Positions 47,046-59,300 of a DNA stretch of 64,000 nt are shown piece after piece. The notes below the pieces were generated by a model that made no database searches, was not told where the DNA came from, and saw only the letters and a program-made list of their open reading frames with translations. The first letter of the stretch is position 1. Every line of letters starts with the position of its first letter. Both the position numbers and the translations under genes were made by a program. The DNA is from Hyphodiscus hymeniophilus (lineage: Eukaryota > Ascomycota > Leotiomycetes > Helotiales > Hyphodiscaceae), in assembly GCA_016508695.1 (NCBI GenBank), contig VNKQ01000008.1:1240001-1304000 (forward strand). Direction: 5' to 3'.

Positions 47046-50000
47046 ATGACCTCATGGACTCGAGGACACCCACGCCGCGAGCTGCGTTCTGATGCTTCAC
47101 TCGAGAATCAAGGGCCCAATATGGCAGGATTGAAAGCTGCCACTGTATCAAACCAGTTGGTTCGAAAGCGTAAACGGAAACATATCGAAGAGCCTCAATT
47201 GACATCAATCGCAGCAAACGATTTCGATTCTCAAGTCGAGTCTAACCCCTCTACAACCACCGCAATTCCCACAAAGACCCAAGATGGTGGCACAAAACCT
47301 CGCAGAACTCCAAAATCCAAGGAGCCCCCGAACCTGACGCGCAATGCATCCTCTTCTTTGACCCCGGTGACCAGCTCCATCCCCTGGTCTTCCTCATTCC
47401 AAACCCTCGACAAGACGCACCGAGCGCTCAATCTCGTCTACACGTTCTGCAGCACCCGAAAGCATGTCATAACAACATTTGATACCATAAAGAGCGCTGT
47501 TGAAGGGCACATCAAGAGAAATCTTGAAATCGAAGATGTGGCGAAGATAGTTGCTCTTCGTCCTGGTGGGATACGTTTCGCATATGTGGATGAAGCGATG
47601 CTACAGGTTGATGTGCGGGGAAGTGAAAGAGACGATACGTTCAAGGCTTCGAGGAATAAGACGTGGACGAGCCAGGGGTTGCCGCAGGATATTTCTGTCG
47701 GTGGTATTACGGGGACCCAAGCACTTGGAGATGATGCAGGCGCTACAGGCTCTGGAAAGGAAGTTCTGCTTTTCGAATTCGTGGATGGAGATCTCAAACG
47801 TCAGGTGCAGAATAAGAAGGGAGAGGTGGTTAAAGCTTCGCAGAAATTGAGGAATGAGGACTTGAAGATGCCGGTTTTTAGTCAGAAGCAATTGATGGGG
47901 CTAATTGAGAAGAGGAATCGCAAGTTTCAAAGCGCTATCAATGCGTATCTCAATCGTTGCCAAGAGAGAGGTGTTGATCCGGAAGAGACTTTGAGAGTAG
48001 AGGCGGAGGCATATATTCCTGCACCTTCGATCTCGAGGAGTACGACGCCGAAACCGCAGTTCAGTGTCCTGCCGACGACCATTCCGAAGGAGAGGAAGTC
48101 GGTTCCTGATATTATTGCAGAGGTCAAGGAGTCTGAGTGGTATACAGGGCAGATTGTTACAGATGGCCATAGGGTGTTTGATCCCCAAGAACCGATCTTC
48201 GGTTATTTGAACTTCCAGCTCAGTCAGGATTTGGTAAACGCTCTTTACAACACCAAGAACATCACGCGCCTCTATGCCCACCAAGCGGAAGCTATTAACA
48301 ATCTCCATGACGGGCATCACGTCATTGTCGCTACGTCAACGAGCTCAGGGAAGTCTTTGATCTATCAAGTTCCTGTCCTCCATGCTCTCGAACGAGATAA
48401 CAATACGAGGGCCATGTACATATTCCCCACCAAAGCTTTGGCACAAGATCAAAGGCGAAGTCTGAAAGAAATGATGCGCTTTATGACTGGTCTGGAGGAC
48501 ACCATCGTTGAAACATTCGATGGCGATACCGCTATGGCGGATCGAAATCTTATACGCGACGAAGGTCGTATTATCTTCACAAACCCTGATATGTTGCATA
48601 TCACCATCCTTCCACAAGAGGAGAAGTGGCGTACCTTCCTCAAGAATCTCAGATACGTTGTTGTAGATGAGATCCACGTCTACAATGGGCTTTTCGGCTC
48701 ACATGTAGCCTTCATAATGCGTCGTTTACGAAGGATATGCGCTGCGGTGGGAAACCGTCATATCAAATTCATTTCCTGCTCGGCTACTGTAGCGAACCCG
48801 CTCGAGCACTTCAAGACAATATTTGGAATTGAGAACTGCAAATTGACCGATTTCGATGGCTCACCGAGCGGAAGAAAGGAGTTTCTTTGTTGGAACACAC
48901 CTTTCAAAGACCCCGCAGACCCAGCAAGTGGACGTGGTGACACAATGGCTGAAGCTGCTAGATTGTTTTGCCAACTGATTCTGAGAGGTGTGAGAGTCAT
49001 TGCCTTCTGTCGCATTCGGAAGGGATGCGAGGCTCTTGTCGGTGCTGTGAAGCATGAACTGACGTCGGTGGAACGCCCAGAGGTTATGGCGAGAGTGATG
49101 GGGTATCGAGGCGGATACACTCCTCAAGATCGGCGGCGGATTGAGAGCGAAATGTTCGAGGGTAAGCTGATGGGCATCGTTGCAACTACCGCGCTCGAGC
49201 TTGGAGTTGATATTGGATCTCTGGATGCTGTGATCACTGTTGGATTCCCTTACACTATAGCCAATCTCCGTCAACAAAGTGGGCGAGCCGGTCGTCGAAA
49301 CAAAGACTCCTTGTCTGTTCTTATAGGTGACTGTTTTCCTACCGATCAGTTCTACATGCAGAACCCCGATGAGATCTTCACCAAACCCAACTGCGAGCTG
49401 CAAGTTGATCTGCAAAACATGTTAGTGCTGGAAGGTCATATTCAATGCGCAGCATATGAGATGCCTATTCGCTCCGACGAAGACGCCATGTATTTCGGCA
49501 AGAACCTCGCTGAAATAGCAGAAGAGCGAATGGTGAAAGACAACCTAGGCTTCTATCATTGTAACGAGCGCTTCCGGCCTGTCCCATCTCGATTTGTAGC
49601 TATCCGCGATACAGAGGAGGACCATTTCGCCATTGTTGATATCAGCCACGGAAAGAACATCGTTTTGGAAGAACTCGAAGCCTCGAGGGCTTTCTTCACA
49701 CTCTACGACGGTGGCATCTTCTTACATCAAGGCAACACATACCTAGTCAAAGAATTCATACCCGACCGCAAGATTGCCAAAGTAGAACTCGTACGTGTAG
49801 ACTGGACGACCCAGCAGCGCGATTACACAGATATCGATCCCATCGAGACTGAAGCTATCCGCCGCATTCCCAACTCGCTCTCTCGCGCGTTCTTCGGACA
49901 GATCAAGATTCAGCAGGTGGTGTATGGCTTCTTCAAAATTGACAAGAAGCGTCGAATTCTCGATGCTGTGCAGGTCGATAATCCGCCGATCATTCGATTC

Positions 50001-50594
50001 AGTAAGGGCATGTGGCTAGATGTTCCCAAAGCTGCGCTCGAGATTTTGGTTGATAGGAGATTGAATGTTGCGGGCGCCATCCATGCCGCCGAACATGCAA
50101 TCCTTTCTTTGATGCCGAATTTTGTCATCTCCATGCCCGGCGATGTACGGACGGAATGCAAGATCGCTATCAAAGAGTTTGCACAGAAGGAAACTATGAG
50201 GAAGCGTCCTGCCCGACTAACCTTCTATGATGCGAAAGGTGGAGCTGGAGGTTCCGGAATCAGTACAAAAGCCTTTGAGTTCATCGATTTACTGATGAAG
50301 CAAGCGATGAGGAGGGTGGAGGCTTGCCATTGCCATGAAGGATGTGTCGAGTGCGTCACGTCCGAGTTATGTAAACATGCCAATGAGGTGATGTCCAAGG
50401 CGGGATGCGAAGTGATTTTGAAGAGCTTCCTAGGAATGGAAATCGACATCGATAGCTTGCCGATGGGACCAGAAGAGAACTCGCCGGCTGGAATTGAAAC
50501 CGTGGTATTAGCGAAGGAGGTGCGTGGAAAGGGAAGATTGCAGGAGGTTGAGCTTGATAGAAGGGTAGTCGTCAAGGAGGAACCACAGGACTGA
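47046..50594 (+). CDS. HRQ1: RecQ4-family DNA helicase Hrq1
   Basis: A single exon of 1182 residues. An N-terminal extension with basic clusters (RKRKRKH) is followed by a ubiquitin-like or winged segment and then the superfamily 2 helicase core. Motif I has TSSGKS with Lys436, motif II is DEIH at residues 541-544, motif III is SATVANP, and motif VI is QQSGRAGRR. The C-terminal DUF1998-type zinc region carries CHCHEGCVEC and CKHAN. Hrq1 is the fungal RecQ4-like 3'-5' helicase acting in interstrand crosslink repair and telomere maintenance in the nucleus. The downstream ATG at residue 26 (MAGLKAAT) is an alternative start. No introns or lesions are seen. Confidence 0.95.
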   Translation: MTSWTRGHPRRELRSDASLENQGPNMAGLKAATVSNQLVRKRKRKHIEEPQLTSIAANDFDSQVESNPSTTTAIPTKTQDGGTKPRRTPKSKEPPNLTRNASSSLTPVTSSIPWSSSFQTLDKTHRALNLVYTFCSTRKHVITTFDTIKSAVEGHIKRNLEIEDVAKIVALRPGGIRFAYVDEAMLQVDVRGSERDDTFKASRNKTWTSQGLPQDISVGGITGTQALGDDAGATGSGKEVLLFEFVDGDLKRQVQNKKGEVVKASQKLRNEDLKMPVFSQKQLMGLIEKRNRKFQSAINAYLNRCQERGVDPEETLRVEAEAYIPAPSISRSTTPKPQFSVLPTTIPKERKSVPDIIAEVKESEWYTGQIVTDGHRVFDPQEPIFGYLNFQLSQDLVNALYNTKNITRLYAHQAEAINNLHDGHHVIVATSTSSGKSLIYQVPVLHALERDNNTRAMYIFPTKALAQDQRRSLKEMMRFMTGLEDTIVETFDGDTAMADRNLIRDEGRIIFTNPDMLHITILPQEEKWRTFLKNLRYVVVDEIHVYNGLFGSHVAFIMRRLRRICAAVGNRHIKFISCSATVANPLEHFKTIFGIENCKLTDFDGSPSGRKEFLCWNTPFKDPADPASGRGDTMAEAARLFCQLILRGVRVIAFCRIRKGCEALVGAVKHELTSVERPEVMARVMGYRGGYTPQDRRRIESEMFEGKLMGIVATTALELGVDIGSLDAVITVGFPYTIANLRQQSGRAGRRNKDSLSVLIGDCFPTDQFYMQNPDEIFTKPNCELQVDLQNMLVLEGHIQCAAYEMPIRSDEDAMYFGKNLAEIAEERMVKDNLGFYHCNERFRPVPSRFVAIRDTEEDHFAIVDISHGKNIVLEELEASRAFFTLYDGGIFLHQGNTYLVKEFIPDRKIAKVELVRVDWTTQQRDYTDIDPIETEAIRRIPNSLSRAFFGQIKIQQVVYGFFKIDKKRRILDAVQVDNPPIIRFSKGMWLDVPKAALEILVDRRLNVAGAIHAAEHAILSLMPNFVISMPGDVRTECKIAIKEFAQKETMRKRPARLTFYDAKGGAGGSGISTKAFEFIDLLMKQAMRRVEACHCHEGCVECVTSELCKHANEVMSKAGCEVILKSFLGMEIDIDSLPMGPEENSPAGIETVVLAKEVRGKGRLQEVELDRRVVVKEEPQD

Positions 50595-51784
50595 GTATTG
50601 TGAACACGAATAGCGGCGTTCGGAGAAGGCGATCTTGATGGTTTTTGGAAATAAAAAGGCACATCAGCATTATGCAGGCGGAGTTCGGATGTTTGTTGGT
50701 TGAATATTACAATCATGCATGCATGCTCAGGTGAAAGATCAGTACCTGGCTGCATGTTTCTCTGTTGAAATAGATCAAACGATGAACAACACAACGGACT
50801 TTTTTCATAATGTCTACTTTGGTGCTCCTTATTTGTATTGTATCCATACATCAGGGGTTGCATGAGCTTGCAAATCCTCCTTCTCAGACAACATTGTTAC
50901 AAGGGCTCATGCGAGGCAGTATTTGCAACTGGCAAGTTTGATAATTCGCCCTTCTTTCCGGCTTGTTTTCATTGAATCACACACAGCTGTATGAGAACAA
51001 GACCCCATTCTACCTTATTTGATTTCCTTGAGTCGCTGATTTTGTTCCATTGTTCCTCACAAATTATGAACGCGAAGCTGGGCCGGCTTGGGCTGCTTGT
51101 GTGACATATCTTGATATCTTTTGCGGTAAGGACGTTCAATCTTGACATCTGGAAATCGGGCTTGAATTCTTGAGCATTATATATAAGAAGCCTCACAGGG
51201 CTCGTTGAGGGTAGAAAAACACCTATTCCAGTCTTTGTAGGCAAGAGGGTTTGTTACAAAGGATAAGTGTGTGGTTGCTTCAAAGAAAGCTCGCGTATTT
51301 GCACCTGAACTTTTATGTCAATCTGTAAGAAAATTACAAACAATTTTGCACAATATTTGACAGACAAGCACAATGCAATGTATATAGAAGCTCAAAGACG
51401 GTAGTCTAGGCTCAGCTTGGAATGTCTCTGGTAATATAAAAGTTTCAGTATCCTCGTCGTCAGGAGTCAGACCCGTTTCACGAATCCCCCGCTCCCCTCT
51501 TGCTGTCTCTCTCCTCAGTCCTCTCCATTTGTGGCTCTTAACAGTCTTCTAGCACATTCGGAATGGCCTTTGTCTTCCAAGAGCTACGTCATTGTTGTCT
51601 ACCTAGACTGCTCATGATCGCTTCCAGAGATAAACATGCGGAGCTAACCTCGCTTAGAGTGGTTTGTTTTGTTTTGTTTTAATTCACTTCACCAGCGACT
51701 AGCGTAGTAATCCAAAGAGTTTCAACATCGTCAGCGAATGTCTGGTACTCCTGACACAGCTTCCTCTGTTCTGTCACCGTCGTG
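50595..51784. other. Intergenic
   Basis: 3' flank of the helicase gene and upstream region of the first RRM-like paralogue. No gene supported; a short TTTTG repeat run lies near 51665. Confidence 0.4.
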
Positions 51785-53148
51785 ATGGCTTCGCAAGACG
51801 ATGAATCCGAGCGTGTCGGGGGATGCGAGAAATGGCTCACAGGATACGTCAAAAGAGCCGTTGACTTCAACGAGCTGAGTCGTAAACCGCGATCCATCGC
51901 TGTAGCAAATATTCAAGCAAGTCATCGCGTTACTCTTCTCGGTAAGAAACAGCCTTTCTCTACACTCATATTTGTCGAGTCTCTGACACTAGTCCCAGGC
52001 ATCTTCGATACTGTTTCGCAGCAGAATAAAGACTTTTCTCATAGCATACTTCGCAGCCTCTCATGCCACAAAGCTGAATCGATCCGTCAGCCTATTCGCG
52101 CTACTCCATATGACGACCCCATATTCGACGAGGGAAACTTCAAGTTGTTTAGGTGTAGTGACCACAAACAGCAGCATCAACGAATTAGCAACCCTGCTGA
52201 TATCAGCCATTTCATGGAAACCCGGAGTCCCCAAAGGCATCTTCAGCTCCACGAAGTACAAAGCAACTCCACCATTTCACTCTCTCGACTTACGGAAATC
52301 TGCCAGATTACTCATTTCGGTCTTCCCACAGAAGCTGACCTCCAAATCCCATCATCTCCAGCGCAGGATCCAATGCCAACTAGAATCGCTAAAAGTCAGC
52401 GCCCTATGAGCGTCAGTTCTTCGAAAGTGAATGCTCAGAGTTCTGGTAAAGAGGAATGCACGGCCCCTTTCCGACCCACTTACATGGTTCTGGAGAAGCA
52501 CGGCATTTTCAACATCAAATCCACCCTCCACAAGCCATGTGAGGCATATCTAGGAGACACGACCTCCCAGTCGTTCACCCTTCAGCAAGTCCAAAATCTT
52601 CCAGATATAGAAAATTGCGCTACTTGGCTCACAAACATTCCCGTCAAAGTATCCGAGCACGACATTCTGAGCAAGACAGAAACCGGCGCAGTTCTGTGCC
52701 TATACGTCAACCAGGAAGATTCATTCCACACAGCCAAGGCAGCCAAGCTGGTATTTCTAGAGCCTCAAGGCGCAGCGAATCTCGTCAGACAATCCAAAAC
52801 ACATGGATTCTTCTTGGGGATGCTAGAGTACAGGTTCGTTACAACCGAATGGGCTATAAAGCATACAAATTCAGAGACCACAGTCGCGTCCTGATTATAT
52901 CTGGTTTGAAAGAAATTATGACGCTCGCGTTTTGGACCAGATATTTTGGCAGCGTCTGTGTTTTCGTCCTGGAATTCCACCAGGTCGTCTGGGAGTCTGC
53001 GACTCAAAGAATGATGGAGTTCCGCTTTATCAGAATTGATGCGCAAGCTCTGACTTGTCTCCAGGCAATTCAACGCGACGATAGACTGAAGGAGAAGGAG
53101 GTTCACGTCAGCTTCGGCAAAGATCCTTGCGATCCCATCAATCGTTGA
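51785..53148 (+). CDS. RRM-like protein, paralogue 1, apparently frameshifted
   Basis: The first frame runs from ATG 51785 to a stop at 52894. The homologous sequence then continues in another frame from about 52820 to 53148. The switch point lies at the G-run 52816-52819 (TTCTTGGGGATG), where one added base would restore a protein of about 454 residues. The N-terminal half is disordered and Ser/Gln-rich. The C-terminal half matches paralogue 2: ENCATWLTNIP (RRM beta-1), then KAAKLVFLEPQGAA (RNP-1 position), VRYNRMGYKAY, and a second RRM-like fold ending FGKDPC. A 57-base GT-AG segment at 51942-51998 is in frame and may be an intron. No catalytic motif is present. It is probably RNA-binding or a decayed relative; the function is unknown. 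Confidence 0.6.
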
Positions 53149-54432
53149 TATTGCCTAGAAGAGAGAAAGGACTCGGCAGGTGAAAGGGGAAAAAGGTAGT
53201 AACAAGCAAGGGAAATTATATTTTTGAGGCGGAGCTGGTTCAAAAGCAAGAGCATGCGTCGTTTCTTGACCGGTGGTAGACTTGAGCTTATGACTGCTTA
53301 GGGTTTCTTTTCCGAAAGTATGTATATGCTTTCGATGACAAGAGAAGTCTATTCATGGAAATTGATGTACTCCTGGCGGAGGGGTGGCACTGTAATTATA
53401 GAATCAACTTCTCGATGCACTTTGTGAATATGAGAGACTCACTGAAAGAGAGCACTGAGCCCGAAAGAGATACTCTGCACCGCGTCAGTAGAAACTGTTG
53501 CTCCTCTACAGCCATTATCTACAGCCATGGAGTCTCCTCGTATGTACCGTCTATTGTAGTGCCTGCTTAATATATATGTCTCACACTGTCATTACTTGAA
53601 CACAAAATACCATGGCCATCTAAGATGCATGAGAGTTTTTGGCTGCATACGAGATGATCGTTGCCAAACAATGCTGTATTCGAGCCCAACATCGAAGATT
53701 GTTCTTTGTCTCGCTTCAATCTTCTTTGACGTTCCCCAGATGCTCTTCGACCAATGTCTATGCTGTGTCGCCAGAGGAGCGGCTCCGAATCTCAACCTAT
53801 TGTGTCCAACCGATACAGTAAGAATCCTCTAGATCAATCGTATCAAATGAGTGTGGGATTGATAGGACTGCAGTAAGAGATAACAGACCGAGGTGGAAAA
53901 CTTACCGCCAAAACATATGCTACTTACATTATCGCTCATTCGTATGCAAGAAACGGATCATGTCGGCACACTTGAAAGTCCCTATTCGATGCCCCTTGAC
54001 GGCGATTGAACGTGCTCGAATATGGCTAACGGAAGATATTCGTCACTGTTCAGGAACAGCCATGATGTTTAATGAAGTTTATCCCCCTCTCAGGACTTCT
54101 GGAAGGGTCCAAAATGCGTAGGACGAACTTGGAACAGCTTACCTATTTCCTGAAACATAAGCTTGTCTGTCATATATATCCCCTTCCCAAGCAGAAGTCT
54201 GCTAGTCAGTGAAGTGTGAATCGTGTCTAGCAGATTGAATTCGCGCTCTGGTCATCTTCCAAAAGTAGTGGCGACAGTGAACAAAGTCCAATAAAGCTCG
54301 ATCAGAATTTTCTCGCAGCCTTGAAGCTCATAGTCCGCAAATCCTTCAACCCTTCCAGATCTCATACAACCTCGTCAACTATTGACAACCCTCTCTTCGA
54401 CCATTTATCAGCATCTCATCAAATCGATTACG
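53149..54432. other. Intergenic between RRM-like paralogues
   Basis: No supported gene in 1.28 kb. It holds the 3' flank of paralogue 1 and the promoter of paralogue 2. Confidence 0.4.
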
Positions 54433-56331
54433 ATGGCAGGATATCGCGAAGATAAAGAAGAGCAGGACGGACGCGAGGCTCGTGCTGGACTTGCAACGGA
54501 GCCTCCGGCAGCAGACCAGCAGGCCACGAGCACCTCTCAGTCGCATAACCATCGCGCTCAACATCCACAAGACACTCTATCAGTTGTGCAGCACGAGGAG
54601 CCCAGACCAAGGGCTGATTTCTATAACTTTAATACTCAGGCGCCTCCATATAACTCATCCACTCGTCACGGTTACTCAACCTCGCCGCATACTCCCGCGC
54701 AACAAGACGCGTCTAAAGGATTGCAACAATTGTTGAGTACACCGCCTCCAAGTTCCGACACAACGGGACGCTACCCTTCCCCTCGAAACCCGTATGGATC
54801 GAGCCGATTTGGTTTTGAAGCTGAGACGGATCCAACCGCATCGAATAGGCTGGGTGAGTGCTCTCAAAACAATACCAGAGCATTAGGTGGACTTCGGGTG
54901 CGCCAGCGGTTCGAAGCCTTGAACATCTATCAAACTCCTCCCCACCTTCCTTCGGAGTTCTCTAATCATGATATGATGGATCTCCCACTCAGCAACGAGC
55001 TTCGTTCCCGAGGTAGTCTTAAAGACCAAGTATACGAGGGTCATTTGATGACCGAGAGTCGTAAGTGGACTCAGCCTAGGCATCAAGAGTCTTCCAAGGA
55101 GCTGATCTTAGTAGACCAACAGCAGCACCCAGAATCATCCCGATCTCAGACATCCGCACACCCCCACAGTTCAATTTCTACCAGTGAGATGGTGAAGCTT
55201 CGAGGGTTGCATGGAGGTTCTATTCATCGAGACTCAGATGCTATTGTCCGTCGCCCATCTACGTCTGGCCCCAGCGAAATACTTTTCGGAGACAACGACG
55301 ATGACGTATTCGTCAGATCGACCAAACTATCGAACGAGCCTGATACAAAACCAATCGCTCGTATGAATGACAGTAGTCCAATCCAGCGTCCGCACCATGT
55401 TGCTGAAACTGTATCCAATGAGGGTCGCTCCAAGGAGACCTTCAATCCTTCGACGGCTCAGTCATATTTCACGGGTCACGTCAACAGTCAGCAAACTGTT
55501 AGCGCTCCGACAAGTGAAGCCTACAAGAACCGTGCCCGACAGGTCGAACAGTCCTTCGCCGCTATCATTTCGCCGAATGTTCAGCAAGTCGCGGCGGCCG
55601 TTCAAGCAGAGATAGATCAGATGGTACAACGCCGTGAGCCTGGGTATCTGGGACAGTTCCGACCATCAAACAGTGTGTTGAGAAATGTGGGCCTACTCGA
55701 AGAGGGCCGGCTGCGTGTGTCCCCGGACACGTACGGATCCTCCAACAACTATCAAGGCGATATCACCATTGAGCACAACCGGAGTGCCAACATTGCTGAC
55801 AACGAAAATTGTTCTGTATGGATTCTTGGACTGCCAGCTAATGCAACCCACGCAGATCTTCTCGGCTCCATCCGAAACGTCGGCCAGATCTATGCTTGTG
55901 TAATCAACCCGCCCACAGGTCAACACCAGACTGCCGCAGCGAAGATCGTGTTCTTTGAGAGACATCAGGCCGAAGCTTTCATGACACTCGTTTCCAGTGG
56001 TCGTTTTTTGGTTAAGGGCCGACAAATTCGTCATGTTCGTTGGAATAAGATCAAGTCCGCTCGTTACCCTAATTCAATCAGCTCCCGAGCAATCAGACTC
56101 ATCGGTCCTCGCTATCTGATGGACTTCGGATTCTTTGAGGTATTTTTCTCGCAGCGTTTCACATACGAGCTAGAAGGCAGACGGGAGGTCCCTTGCGTAC
56201 CCCCTGGTATGGTAGCCCACGAATGGATCTTCGGTTCCCTTCGTTGCCAGGCATCTTCTGCGAAGACAGCAGTTGAGCGTGAGCTTCGAGGCATCTTCTC
56301 GGTGGAATGGGCCCGTGACCCTTGCATGTAA
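54433..56331 (+). CDS. RRM-like protein, paralogue 2
   Basis: A single exon of 632 residues. The first 450 residues are low complexity (Gln, Ser, Pro, His) and probably disordered, with a short basic-acidic start (MAGYREDKEEQDGREAR). A degenerate RRM occupies about residues 456-545: NCSVWILGLPANAT as the RNP-2 strand, GSIRNVGQIYACVI, and AAKIVFFERHQAEAFM as the RNP-1 region, where the aromatic RNP residues are only partly kept. A second RRM-like unit starts at IRLIGPRYLMDFGFF and ends VEWARDPCM. It is homologous to the 51.8-kb neighbour over this C-terminal 170 residues, so the pair arose by tandem duplication. RNA binding is inferred from fold pattern only. The start follows the first ATG in frame. 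Confidence 0.8.
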   Translation: MAGYREDKEEQDGREARAGLATEPPAADQQATSTSQSHNHRAQHPQDTLSVVQHEEPRPRADFYNFNTQAPPYNSSTRHGYSTSPHTPAQQDASKGLQQLLSTPPPSSDTTGRYPSPRNPYGSSRFGFEAETDPTASNRLGECSQNNTRALGGLRVRQRFEALNIYQTPPHLPSEFSNHDMMDLPLSNELRSRGSLKDQVYEGHLMTESRKWTQPRHQESSKELILVDQQQHPESSRSQTSAHPHSSISTSEMVKLRGLHGGSIHRDSDAIVRRPSTSGPSEILFGDNDDDVFVRSTKLSNEPDTKPIARMNDSSPIQRPHHVAETVSNEGRSKETFNPSTAQSYFTGHVNSQQTVSAPTSEAYKNRARQVEQSFAAIISPNVQQVAAAVQAEIDQMVQRREPGYLGQFRPSNSVLRNVGLLEEGRLRVSPDTYGSSNNYQGDITIEHNRSANIADNENCSVWILGLPANATHADLLGSIRNVGQIYACVINPPTGQHQTAAAKIVFFERHQAEAFMTLVSSGRFLVKGRQIRHVRWNKIKSARYPNSISSRAIRLIGPRYLMDFGFFEVFFSQRFTYELEGRREVPCVPPGMVAHEWIFGSLRCQASSAKTAVERELRGIFSVEWARDPCM

Positions 56332-59300
56332 GATGGAAGGCGTGTCTTGATATGAGTAAAGAGGCAGTTTGTGTTCTGCGCGGCTACGGTGAACGTAACT
56401 TGCTTTCTTCTGCATGAAGATATTGGATTATGCTCTCAAGCAGATAAAAGGGGGGTCCGGACATATTTCTCTTTGCGCATATTTTCTTGGGGCGCGGTGT
56501 ATCGGAATCAAGGTATTCTCATAATGAATGGCACGGATGACTCGAGAGAGAAAAGAAGCGCTTCGATATCTCCTTGTAGGTAAAGAATGACTTGCGGATG
56601 GCATGTGTCTAGATTATTCTTCCTCATAATCAGTTAGCATCTCAGTGGGAAACCTGGGAATCGGAGCAGAGTAGATACCGGAAAATCTTATTTCGATTAT
56701 CCCATTCATTCAGGTGAGACCTTGTGACTTCATTACAAGCAAGAAAGGATTTGATGCAGTTGAAACCGTGTTCGCACCAGATACATGCCTGCAGATAGGT
56801 ATGTCGAGCAACAGCTATTAGAATTGAATCATATATTTGGCAGCTACGTGACAGTTCCTCAACGTTCTGAGATGTCAGCACCAAGCCCGGAGTTAGCAGG
56901 ACTCTTCGACAAGCCGATTGTCGCATCTCGAATCTGTAGGCTCGTTTGCGGTGATAATGATAGTGCCAAATGAGATGATGTTTAGCCGCCAGCCTGTGAC
57001 TGCTTCATTGTTTGCTGAATATCAAAGCGGAATATCAAGAGTTGATCTTGCGAGGCTTGGAGCTGGTTGATGGTCAACTTGTTGACCAGAAAAGTCGATG
57101 TGAGCATTGAAGAATGCTGGGCACCGTGGGGTATGTAATGAAGTGACGTTTGAAATTTGCCAAGCAAGCTGTTTGCCGAGTGCACGTGTCAGCAAGTCAT
57201 GTGACCAATTAATACTTGTACACAAATAGAGAAAGCCAGTCCAAATATTGGAAATTCCTGAAAGATGAGGTTGGTCAAAGACTCAGACAGTTTTTGGAGT
57301 GTGCATAGATGGCGTCCATTGTTGGATTTGGCTTGAACGGCGAAATTTTTTATGTCCTCTGGCCCCAAAATTTGTCTATCTGGCTGTTTGGACGGCTTGA
57401 AAACCACATTGGAGGACTTCTTTTGAAATTTATAATAGTGTTCTTGCCAAACCACGCATACCTCTTGATGTGTTTTCCTATTGGCTTGAACGCAGGAGCA
57501 ACATTGGTCGGGCTCAGTGGAGCTGCTAAACAACGTTCGACATTTTACGTTTCATGATACCTAGCAGACTCCAATGAGAACATGGAGGTTCGTTCCTGAT
57601 TAAGAGTAATGAGTTTTCTCGCCAGCTTTCCCTCTTGAGATGCATTATAGGCAAGGTAAAAAGAACCACATCACGTGGCATATTGAATAAAGGGGCTCGC
57701 TTGCACAGCGCAGTTTGGGAAGTGGGGCTCGCAAGGGGTATGTAAGGTATTTCTACTAGCGAGTCACCACCACCGTGGCAACTCAGGTCGTTTGGGCGTG
57801 GTTGATATTTACCTTTTGCTTCGTTGACATTTGCAAACTCGAGACTGGTAAATGTATCCGCATAATCCGAGAGAAGATTGCAGGTCCAAGAGCGCAAACA
57901 ACCACGGATTCGAGTGATTACAGGTCCATGTCCTTCCTCTTCTAATCAAACCTCGTAATCTCGACTTCTGTGTTCGGTTTTCAGGATCTGGAGCCTCACC
58001 ATCCTGGAATAAGAGATGATTTTCAATTTCGCGAGAGTCCCTCACTGCCTTTGAACTCTCCTGTTGAGTTTCCGTGGAAGTTGAGCGATGAATAGAATTA
58101 TGCTTCGTCGTGTGCGCATTTGGAGGGCTACAAACGAAGATATTATCGACGAGAAAGTATACGAGGATAGGAGAAGTAAACCGAGGCGGTCATCGCAGCA
58201 GCGTACGTTAACTTCTACAGCACACCTCCTTCATGCCTTCTTCATGCCTTCTTCGGTGCTGCTCAGGAGCGCAGCACTCCCACGGATCGAGACTCTGCTA
58301 GATCACAATCGATATCGACTGTGCCAATACGATTCTGATGATAGAGGTGTGGTCACTCCTCTCATGCCTTGGTTTGGTTAACGTTGACGCTCACTCTGAT
58401 GTGACTGAAGGCTCTTTCCTAGGCTTCGATTATGTCGTTACTAGTGTGATCGACATCAAGTCCGAAAACGCAGAACAACCCTCGGGATATCAGTCCTTAA
58501 CTTTGAGCACAATCGAGCTCCTTTCTAATCCGGTTTCCGTTCGTAGGCTTGCATGATCCCACGCTTGCTTTCGAATCTTTTGATTTCCATACAACAGTCG
58601 CAAGCATCGTGTCTTCTGCAACCTCTGACGGGAGAGAACCTACTGGTACTGAGTCTGGTCGTCCTGCACACGTCTTCCACCCATCCGCACAAACCTTCAA
58701 CCCTCGCACAACCACAACTCAAATTGCAGCAGGTCCCTAGTCCCGGCCTTGGCGGGAGCTGATAGGCGGTCCACGATGATTTGATCTTCATTGGGGACAA
58801 GCAGCGGGTTTAGATCTGGTCGAGTTACGAACTACCCAGTGGGGTGACATCGCGAAAGCCTTTGCGGAATCATCTCAATTGGAGCTTCCACTTTACTGCA
58901 AGAGTGTGATTGGCTGAAGCGACAGGTCTTCTAACCTCAGTCCCTATTAGCAACATGATAATATTCACTCAGTCACAATAACATCATGACAAAGATCATT
59001 CACCACTGTGCCTCCGAGGCCCTACTATTCAGCAATGGTCCGCCATGGATCTCAACATAAATATGAATTATACATGAAGTTGGAACTACTGGAGAGCCGC
59101 AGAACCCAAGAACTCCAGCCTGCTCCGTCCACATGATCGACAAATTCAAGGCTCGAGTTCCTTTTCCTCTCTTGGCATATAGTTTGTCCGTAATTTATTC
59201 AGGATAGTACATGAGTATTTGGACTAGACCGATTGCCTATTCAAGAGCCACAAATATATAACCACATGTCAGAGCGAGCTAGATAGTGTCGACATAGGGA

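Noticed and set aside
52750..52834. Alternative explanation of the paralogue-1 frameshift as an intron (GTATTT...CTACAG)
   Set aside because: It restores frame, but it would delete the conserved RNP-1 region shared with paralogue 2, so a one-base lesion is the better explanation.
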